From contig JALUUX010000101.1 of NCBI GenBank assembly GCA_027021145.1, positions 1 through 5,440 of the forward strand: DNA of 5,440 bases, given 5' to 3'. Positions 1 through 3,683 of this stretch are shown here, in pieces (the stretch's first letter is position 1; each line of letters starts with the position of its first letter). The notes beneath the pieces were generated by a model, which was not told the origin of the DNA, made no database searches, and saw only the letters and a program-made list of their open reading frames with translations. The position numbers and the translations under genes are program-made. Origin of the DNA: Candidatus Shapirobacteria bacterium (GTDB taxonomy: Bacteria > Patescibacteriota > Microgenomatia > UBA12405 > JAHJSD01).

Positions 1-74
1 CATTGAGAGGCCCAACGAAAAGGCCCCTTCCAAGCGGCCAGTCTGAAACCAATTGGATTAACTTTTTGCCCCAT
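1..74 (-). CDS. rpsC: Ribosomal protein S3, N-terminal fragment
   Basis: This is the start of a gene that runs off the left edge; 24 codons are present, beginning MGQKVNPIGFRL, the hallmark N-terminus of bacterial S3. S3 sits on the small-subunit head at the mRNA entry channel. The ATG at 74-72 lies inside the end of rplV, in another frame, giving a 17-base overlap. An AGGAG box at 88-84 stands 9 bases before the ATG and supports this start. After the conserved opening the residues AAWKGPFRWASQ replace the more common pattern around the W-x-S-x-W-F motif, so the protein looks divergent, though too little is visible to judge. The position after rplV is the standard S10-operon order. Confidence 0.93.
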   Translation of the reverse strand, partial: MGQKVNPIGFRLAAWKGPFRWASQ

Positions 75-453
75 GAACTTGTTCTCCTACCAACTTAACC
101 ACCAAGTGACTTCTTCGCTTTTGAATTAAACCAAAATGAAATCGGGCTCCATGAGATTTATCACGGCGCTTAAGCCGTGGCCCTTCATTGACTAAAATCT
201 CCTTAAATCGCAAACTTTCTTTAACTAAGCCAAAATTATTCTCGGCATCAGCCAAAGCTGTTTTAATTGCTTTGGTCAAAAATCGCGCCCCTTTTTTATT
301 TAAAAAAGCTAACTTTCTGAGCGCTTCTTCTGGCTCCAAGCCTTTTACCGCCTCGACTACCAACCGCAATTTCCTCGGCGAAATTGGCAAATACTTCGCC
401 TCTGTCTTAACCTCAACCAGTTCCCCCTTCTTTTTTTCTTTTTTAGTCTTCAT
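58..453 (-). CDS. rplV: Ribosomal protein L22
   Basis: This is a 131-residue L22, a large-subunit protein that binds 23S rRNA and sends a long beta-hairpin into the peptide exit tunnel. The family signature is visible at residues 21-32 (YLPISPRKLRLV) and in the C-terminal GPRLKR...KRRSHLVV segment (about 91-119). About 15 extra lysine/glutamate-rich residues precede the core, so it is longer than the usual ~110 residues. I chose the ATG at 453; an in-frame TTG two codons earlier (459) is possible. No clear Shine-Dalgarno box precedes it, only a weak hairpin, which suggests coupling to rpsS. The tunnel hairpin, usually PRAKGRAxxIxKRTSH, reads KSHGARFHFGLIQKRRSH and is about two residues longer than in E. 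coli. The stop overlaps rpsC. Confidence 0.96.
   Translation of the reverse strand: MKTKKEKKKGELVEVKTEAKYLPISPRKLRLVVEAVKGLEPEEALRKLAFLNKKGARFLTKAIKTALADAENNFGLVKESLRFKEILVNEGPRLKRRDKSHGARFHFGLIQKRRSHLVVKLVGEQVHGAKS
84..88 (-). promoter_or_regulatory. Ribosome binding site of rpsC
   Basis: AGGAG lies 9 bases upstream of the rpsC ATG and is wholly within the rplV coding region. It decides the rpsC start and shows that rpsC has its own initiation signal despite the overlap. Most genes further upstream in this operon lack one this clear. Confidence 0.75.
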
Positions 454-459
454 CGGCAA

Positions 460-479
460 AAGATTGTCTAAATAATCTT
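460..479 (-). repeat. Weak inverted repeat in the rpsS-rplV spacer
   Basis: AAGATT (479-474) and AATCTT (465-460) are perfect complements around an 8-base loop. They overlap the rpsS stop codon and end 6 bases before the rplV ATG, where a Shine-Dalgarno box would normally sit. The stem has only one G-C pair, so it would be weak and may be chance. Confidence 0.3.
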
Positions 480-762
480 AGGTTTTCTCAATAATGCGCT
501 TGACTACCTTTCCGTGACCCCGGAAAGTTCTGGTCAAGGCAAATTCGCCCAAACGATGACCCACCATTTCTTCGGTGACAAAAACTTTAATAAATTTTTT
601 GCCGTTATGAACTAGAAAGGTATGGCCCACAAACTCAGGGGGAATTTGAGAGGCCCGAGCCCAAGTCTTAATTGGTTCCTTTTTTCCCTGAGCCTTTTGG
701 GCCATCACCTTCTTGAGTAATTTTTGATCAATATATGGTCCTTTTTTAGCGCTTCGAGTCAT
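478..762 (-). CDS. rpsS: Ribosomal protein S19
   Basis: This is a complete 94-residue S19, which forms a complex with S13 on the small-subunit head near the A-site tRNA. The N-terminus MTRSAKKGPYID matches the family opening (PRSxKKGPFVD). The signature VTEEMVGHRLGEF (residues about 63-75) and the end TRTFRGH (about 78-84) are intact. Length is typical. The start ATG is fixed by homology. The 53-base spacer before it has purine-rich boxes (GGAAAATAA twice, AAGG once), but these lie more than 20 bases upstream, so the gene has no ordinary Shine-Dalgarno box. It follows rplB and precedes rplV as in the standard S10 operon. Confidence 0.97.
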   Translation of the reverse strand: MTRSAKKGPYIDQKLLKKVMAQKAQGKKEPIKTWARASQIPPEFVGHTFLVHNGKKFIKVFVTEEMVGHRLGEFALTRTFRGHGKVVKRIIEKT

Positions 763-787
763 TTCTAGAACGGTGATATTTTACCTT

Positions 788-805
788 TTATTTTCCTTAT
801 TTTCC
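788..805 (-). repeat. Tandem 9-base purine-rich repeat before rpsS
   Basis: Two perfect tandem copies of GGAAAATAA (805-797, 796-788) are followed by a looser third copy, GGTAAAATA (785-777). They fill much of the 53-base rplB-rpsS spacer. Each contains a GGA or AGG core, but all lie 21 or more bases from the rpsS ATG. They could be standby ribosome-loading sites or simple slippage repeats. Confidence 0.5.
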
Positions 806-815
806 ACTTTACTAA

Positions 816-1571
816 CTACTTTCTTCTTTTAATAATCCATTTATCAGAATATTTCTTCTTCTTGCGGGTCCTCTTACCCAGAGTTTTCTTGCCCCAAGGC
901 GATTTGGGCGAGGACATACCAATTCCTGATCGCCCCTCACCGCCGCCGTGAGGATGAGAACCGGGGTGCTGGGCTACTCCTCGCACCGTGGGACGAATGC
1001 CCCGATGGCGCTTATCACCCGCTTTCCGCAACTTTTGGGCTCCATGTTCCGGATTACTCACCTGTCCTATCGTGGCCCAACACTGAAGAGGAAAAAGACG
1101 AATCTCACCTGAGGGAAGTTTGACCGTTGCCCGGCGTTCGTCTTTACTCTGGATCAGAGCATAAGTCCCTGCCCCCCGAACAATTTGGCCCCCTTTTCCA
1201 GGAACCAACTCTAAGTTATGAATCGGCACCCCCACCGGAATTTGAGCCAAAGGCAAGGCATTACCCGGCTTAATTTCCGCCTTTTCACTGGCCAAAATCT
1301 CTTCGCCAACTGCCAAATCTTTAGGAGCAAGAATATAGCGCTTTTCTCCATCCGGATACTGAATCAGGGCGATATCAGCGGTTCGATTAGGATCATATTC
1401 AATTGAAACTACTTTGCCAGGAATTTCCCGCTTATTCCGCTTCCAATCGATGAGACGCAGGTAGCGTTTATGCTCGCCCCCACGATGGCGAACACTAATA
1501 TGCCCCTGATTATCACGACCACTTTTCTTTTTCTTAATCCGAACCAATTTCTTAATTAATTTCTTTTTCAT
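816..1571 (-). CDS. rplB: Ribosomal protein L2, short N-terminus
   Basis: L2 is a universally conserved large-subunit protein that supports subunit joining and peptidyl transferase centre assembly. The core is clear: GRDNQGHISVRHRGG (residues 18-32), IEYDPNRTADIAL (57-69), GEKRYILAPK (75-84), IKPGNALPL (100-108), PGKGGQIVRGAGT (124-136) and HPHGGGEG (206-213). At 251 residues it is about 25 shorter than usual. Only 16 lysine-rich residues precede the first motif, against about 39 in E. coli, and the tail motif KPTSPGRR is absent. An in-frame TAA at 1583-1581 rules out an upstream start. The ATG overlaps the rplW stop as ATGA. The normally near-invariant Asp before HPHGGG is Ser205, and CRATIG reads CWATIG (164-169). 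Confidence 0.97.
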   Translation of the reverse strand: MKKKLIKKLVRIKKKKSGRDNQGHISVRHRGGEHKRYLRLIDWKRNKREIPGKVVSIEYDPNRTADIALIQYPDGEKRYILAPKDLAVGEEILASEKAEIKPGNALPLAQIPVGVPIHNLELVPGKGGQIVRGAGTYALIQSKDERRATVKLPSGEIRLFPLQCWATIGQVSNPEHGAQKLRKAGDKRHRGIRPTVRGVAQHPGSHPHGGGEGRSGIGMSSPKSPWGKKTLGKRTRKKKKYSDKWIIKRRK

Positions 1572-1867
1572 TGTTTCTTTTTACCTAATAACCGGTCTAA
1601 ATCAATTGCTCGGTCAAAGTAAGCCAAAGCCTTTTTCCGGCTAGGCTTCTGAACTATTCGGCGTTGCCGCCAAAGCATCTTGCGCTTACCTTTTAATAAA
1701 ATCGTTCTCAGTTTTATCGGTCGCTGACCTAAAAGAGTTGTTAATGCTTCTCGAATCTGATTTTTGTTGGCTTTGGGGTGAACCCAAAAATGATAACAAT
1801 AGCGTTCTTGATCTTTAACGGCTTTTTCAGTCAAAACCGGTCCTAAGATGACCTGGTAACTATCCAT
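1568..1867 (-). CDS. rplW: Ribosomal protein L23
   Basis: This is a complete 99-residue L23, which sits at the exit of the peptide tunnel and is the docking point for trigger factor and the signal recognition particle. Family features are ILGPVLTEKA near the start (residues 7-16) and HPKANKNQIREAL (31-43), corresponding to the usual VDPxANKxEIKxAV. Length is normal. The ATG overlaps the end of rplD by 8 bases, and a GGGAGG box at 1877-1872 lies 4 bases before it, giving a real if close ribosome binding site. The gene ends in TGA, sharing ATGA with rplB, which implies translational coupling. TGA acting as a stop here argues against the recoded TGA=Gly code of some CPR groups. Confidence 0.95.
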   Translation of the reverse strand: MDSYQVILGPVLTEKAVKDQERYCYHFWVHPKANKNQIREALTTLLGQRPIKLRTILLKGKRKMLWRQRRIVQKPSRKKALAYFDRAIDLDRLLGKKKQ

Positions 1868-2555
1868 TTTGCCTCCCTGGTTTGAGCCACTCGGTTAAAA
1901 TTGCCATCACTTCTGGCGCCATTAACAAGTAATCAAAGTTCAAAACCCAATAGGGATTGAGGTTTTGGACCAAAGTAATCTCGGTTTGGGCCAAGTTAGC
2001 AAAGGCTCTCATTGGTTTTTCCCAAACTTCAGGAATAACAACTAAACATTTTTTCTTTTTCTTTTCTGAAGATAATTGGGCCAAAATTTTAGCCAATGCT
2101 TCGGCCGCTACTTTAGTTTTGGGTTTGATTTGCTTTAATCCTTCAACAAAAACGATCTCTCTTGATTGAAACTTGCTTGCCAAGGCGCTTCGCAGGGCCG
2201 CTCGCCTCATTTTCTTCGTCAATTTAAGCCGATAATTCTGATTACCTTTGGGTCCATGAGCAGCGCCGCCACCGACGAAAATCGGAGCATAACGATCACC
2301 GTGTCGGGCTCGACCAGTGCCCTTTTGACGCCAAATTTTACGCCGTGAACCGACTACTTCGGCCCGAGTCTTGGCTTTGGCCTGGGCGCGACGCTGATTG
2401 GTCAAATAGACCCGAACTGCCTGAGCCAAAAGCGCCTGATTGACCGGCGCCGCAAAAACTTCCTCTGGCAAGGCAATCGTCTTAACCTCTTTCCCAGTTA
2501 AATCAAAAACCGAGCCTTTAATTTTCGGGCTCGGTTTTTTCCTTTTCGTGGTCAT
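1860..2555 (-). CDS. rplD: Ribosomal protein L4
   Basis: L4 binds 23S rRNA, lines the tunnel constriction with L22, and in E. coli also represses its own S10 operon by attenuation and translation block. The 231-residue protein has the core entry GSVFDLTGKEV (residues 14-24), the basic loop KTRAEVVGSRRKIWRQKGTGRAR (62-84, given here as its ends and core WRQKGTGRAR) and APIFVGGGAAHGPKG (90-104). Residues 1-10 are an extra basic leader not usual in the family. The ATG at 2555 is 35 bases upstream of the rplC stop, giving a 38-base overlap in the +1 frame. No Shine-Dalgarno box precedes it. Codons 6-17 form a terminator-like hairpin with the rplC end. The start is the only plausible one upstream of the conserved core. 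Confidence 0.95.
   Translation of the reverse strand: MTTKRKKPSPKIKGSVFDLTGKEVKTIALPEEVFAAPVNQALLAQAVRVYLTNQRRAQAKAKTRAEVVGSRRKIWRQKGTGRARHGDRYAPIFVGGGAAHGPKGNQNYRLKLTKKMRRAALRSALASKFQSREIVFVEGLKQIKPKTKVAAEALAKILAQLSSEKKKKKCLVVIPEVWEKPMRAFANLAQTEITLVQNLNPYWVLNFDYLLMAPEVMAILTEWLKPGRQNG
2505..2539 (-). terminator. Terminator-like hairpin inside the rplC/rplD overlap
   Basis: AAAAACCGAGCC (2539-2528) and GGCTCGGTTTTT (2516-2505) are perfect complements: a 12-bp stem (seven bp of mostly G-C, then five A-U) around an 11-base loop. The right arm ends in T5, so the minus-strand RNA has the form of a Rho-independent terminator. The rplC stop TAA (2520-2518) lies in the loop, and both arms code for rplD codons 6-17; the left arm also codes for the end of L3. 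The structure is equally good on the plus strand. Being mid-operon, it would act as an attenuator or a translation-controlled site, if it acts at all. Confidence 0.6.
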
Positions 2556-3219
2556 TTTGGCTAGTCATTAAAGGAATAAACTTTTCCCCTCGCTCTCCCT
2601 CGACCACCAGGACCAACCAACCGCCTCGCGGTCCTGGGAGAGCGCCCTTAATCCAAAGTTCATTTTTATCTTTATCGACCCAAACTACTTCTAAATTCTT
2701 GATTGTCCGCTGAACATGGCCGTAATGACCAGGCATTTTTTTGCCTTTGATCACTCGCCCTGGTGTTTGGGCCCCAATTGAACCGGGCGCTCGCTCTCGA
2801 TCTGATTGACCATGGGTGGCTGGCTGACTCCGAAAACCCCAGCGCTTAATCACTCCGGCAAATCCCCGCCCCTTAGTAATTCCTCTAGCCTTAACCACTG
2901 CCCCCGGTTTAACCACTTGATCAACGCTAATTTTTTCTCCCAGCTCAGGCAAGTTTTCCCCCGATTCTAACCGAATTTCCCGAATGATCTCAGGAACAAA
3001 CTTAATCTTTGCCTTTTTCAGTTGACCCAAAACGGGTTTTTTTGCCCGCTTCTTTCTCCCCGCCGCCAACTGAACCGCCCAATAACCATCTTTTTCTTTG
3101 GTCCGCCGCCCCACAACCCAACAAGGCTCCGCTTGGCAGACGGTGATAGGTACCAAGGTTCCGTCCTGGCGGTATTTCTGGGTCATTACCTGTTTCTTAA
3201 CCAAAAATCCTCTAATCAT
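2518..3219 (-). CDS. rplC: Ribosomal protein L3
   Basis: L3 is an early-assembly large-subunit protein whose central extension approaches the peptidyl transferase centre. The start MIRGFLVKKQVMTQ matches the family opening (M-x-G-x-x-G-K-K-x-G-M-T), so I chose the ATG at 3219 over an in-frame GTG at 3255 that would add 12 unrelated residues. Core motifs are ARGITKGRGFAGVIKRWGF (residues 111-129), PATHGQSDRERAPGSIGA (133-150) and TPGRVIKGKKMPGHYG (152-167). The segment after GSIG is one residue shorter than usual and lacks the Gln that PrmB methylates in E. coli. At 233 residues it has an acidic-basic C-terminal tail (from about 208) that overlaps rplD. A GGTG two bases before the ATG is the only nearby initiation signal. 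Confidence 0.95.
   Translation of the reverse strand: MIRGFLVKKQVMTQKYRQDGTLVPITVCQAEPCWVVGRRTKEKDGYWAVQLAAGRKKRAKKPVLGQLKKAKIKFVPEIIREIRLESGENLPELGEKISVDQVVKPGAVVKARGITKGRGFAGVIKRWGFRSQPATHGQSDRERAPGSIGAQTPGRVIKGKKMPGHYGHVQRTIKNLEVVWVDKDKNELWIKGALPGPRGGWLVLVVEGERGEKFIPLMTSQNDHEKEKTEPEN
2607..2637 (-). repeat. GC-rich inverted repeat near the 3' end of rplC
   Basis: CCAGGACC (2637-2630) pairs perfectly with GGTCCTGG (2614-2607) around a 15-base loop. It lies in the L3 codons for PGPRGGWLVLV, which are conserved and GC-rich, so it may be a by-product of coding. It stands about 50 bases upstream of the rplD start and could add to the RNA structure of this junction. Confidence 0.3.
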
Positions 3220-3225
3220 AACACC

Positions 3226-3246
3226 AAAAATGGGGCCGGAGGCCCC
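3226..3246 (-). terminator. GC hairpin with T-run just before rplC
   Basis: GGGGCC (3246-3241), loop TCC, GGCCCC (3237-3232), then ATTTTT (3231-3226): a perfect 6-bp all-G-C stem followed by a T-run, preceded by A-rich sequence. This has the form of an intrinsic terminator or attenuator on the minus strand. It ends 6 bases before the rplC ATG. It could reduce transcription into the S10 operon from tuf-rpsJ. Alternatively, the stem could bring the AGAAGG at 3260-3255 closer to the rplC ATG. Confidence 0.55.
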
Positions 3247-3256
3247 GATTTTCACC

Positions 3257-3284
3257 TTCTAATAACTAATGACTAATTTCTAAT
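3257..3284 (-). repeat. Four tandem ATTAGNN heptamers
   Basis: ATTAGAA, ATTAGTC, ATTAGTT and ATTAGAA follow each other without gaps (3284-3257). Each unit carries TAG, and because the period is seven, three consecutive units put a stop in all three frames. The array therefore blocks any read-through from rpsJ toward rplC. It is probably a slippage-derived minisatellite. Confidence 0.7.
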
Positions 3285-3318
3285 AAAATCCGTCGTGGGA
3301 TTTCATTAAGTTTTTCAT
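3280..3318 (-). CDS. Possible 12-residue leader peptide
   Basis: A short open frame, MKNLMKSHDGFY then TAG, follows the best ribosome binding box in this spacer: AGGAGG at 3335-3330, 11 bases before the ATG at 3318. It lies between rpsJ and the terminator-like hairpin before rplC, which is where an attenuation leader peptide would be. Its first codons come from a 12-base tandem repeat. It resembles no family I know. The stop is about 34 bases before the hairpin, too far for a ribosome at the stop to cover the stem. The AGGAGG may instead be the old rplC ribosome binding site, separated from rplC by an insertion. Confidence 0.3.
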   Translation of the reverse strand: MKNLMKSHDGFY

Positions 3319-3324
3319 TAAGTT
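3301..3324 (-). repeat. Perfect 12-base tandem duplication
   Basis: AACTTAATGAAA occurs twice in a row (3324-3313 and 3312-3301). Each copy carries an ATG in the same frame, so the mini-ORF has two possible starts (3318 and 3306). It looks like a recent slippage duplication in the rpsJ-rplC spacer. Confidence 0.75.
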
Positions 3325-3329
3325 TTCTG

Positions 3330-3335
3330 CCTCCT
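3330..3335 (-). promoter_or_regulatory. Shine-Dalgarno box with no known gene after it
   Basis: AGGAGG sits 4 bases after the rpsJ stop codon, exactly where the rplC ribosome binding site would be expected. The rplC ATG is 110 bases further on. The only start at usable distance is the ATG of the 12-codon mini-ORF. Confidence 0.55.
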
Positions 3336-3339
3336 AATT

Positions 3340-3645
3340 TTACATCTTGATGGTCACCTCAACGCCGGCTGGCAGCTCTAAATGCTGCAAGCTGTCAATA
3401 GTCTTAACGCTCGCGTCTAAGATGTCAATCAGGCGTCGATGAGTTAAAATCTCAAAGTGTTCTCGGGCATCCTTATCAGTATGAGGACTAACTGTGACCA
3501 CAAAGAGCTTTCGTTTTGTGGGCAAAGGGACTGGCCCCACCACTTTAGCTCCTGTAGTCACCGCCGCATCAATAATTTTGGCGGCGGCCTCATCGATAAT
3601 CCGATGATCCCATGATTTCAAGCGTACTCTAATTCTCCCTTTCAT
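3340..3645 (-). CDS. rpsJ: Ribosomal protein S10
   Basis: This is a complete 101-residue S10, part of the small-subunit head and, as NusE, a partner of NusB and NusG in antitermination. Family motifs are intact: IRVRLKSWDHRIID near the start (residues 5-18), VVGPVPLPTKRKLF (35-48), SPHTDKDAREHFEI (53-66), THRRLIDIL (68-76) and the end LPAGVEVTIKM. Length is typical. The start ATG is fixed by homology, but no Shine-Dalgarno box lies at normal distance; the 38-base spacer after tuf holds inverted repeats instead. It stands directly after tuf, showing the str and S10 operons are joined here. As NusE it could also influence read-through of the downstream hairpins, which is inference. Confidence 0.97.
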   Translation of the reverse strand: MKGRIRVRLKSWDHRIIDEAAAKIIDAAVTTGAKVVGPVPLPTKRKLFVVTVSPHTDKDAREHFEILTHRRLIDILDASVKTIDSLQHLELPAGVEVTIKM

Positions 3646-3657
3646 GATTGACTAAGC

Positions 3658-3682
3658 AACCTAAGATAACTAGGTTACCTAG
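3658..3682 (-). promoter_or_regulatory. Competing inverted repeats between tuf and rpsJ
   Basis: Three related words lie in 25 bases: CTAGGT (3682-3677), AACCTAG (3676-3670) and TAGGTT (3663-3658). The middle word can pair with the first (5-bp stem, 3-base loop) or with the last (6-bp stem, 7-base loop), so the two hairpins exclude each other. They fill the place of the rpsJ ribosome binding site, and the last word ends 12 bases before the ATG. A switch is conceivable, but the stems are short and this may be chance. Confidence 0.35.
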
Positions 3683-3683
3683 A

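Noticed and set aside
454..459. TTG start for rplV
   Set aside because: It adds only two residues, and an ATG follows at once; no ribosome binding site favours the TTG.
188..475. Plus-strand open frame opposite rplV, and similar ones at 1218-1406, 1957-2348, 3022-3276, 4494-4769 and 5086-5304
   Set aside because: All lie antisense to clearly identified ribosomal protein or elongation factor genes and show low-complexity or meaningless products.
1568..1571. TGA recoded as Gly or Trp
   Set aside because: TGA ends rplW at the family's normal length, and no in-frame TGA interrupts any gene here.
1568..1600. A frameshift hiding a normal L2 N-terminus upstream of rplB
   Set aside because: An in-frame TAA at 1583-1581 and the intact normal-length rplW reading through the region leave no room for the missing tail.
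3220..3255. GTG start giving rplC 12 extra N-terminal residues
   Set aside because: The extra residues are encoded by the GC hairpin, match no L3 family sequence, and the box AGAAGG abuts the GTG with no spacing; the ATG at 3219 gives the normal L3 N-terminus.
3257..3324. CRISPR-like or transposon-end repeats
   Set aside because: Units are 7 and 12 bases, directly tandem and without spacers or inverted ends; they are simple minisatellite repeats.
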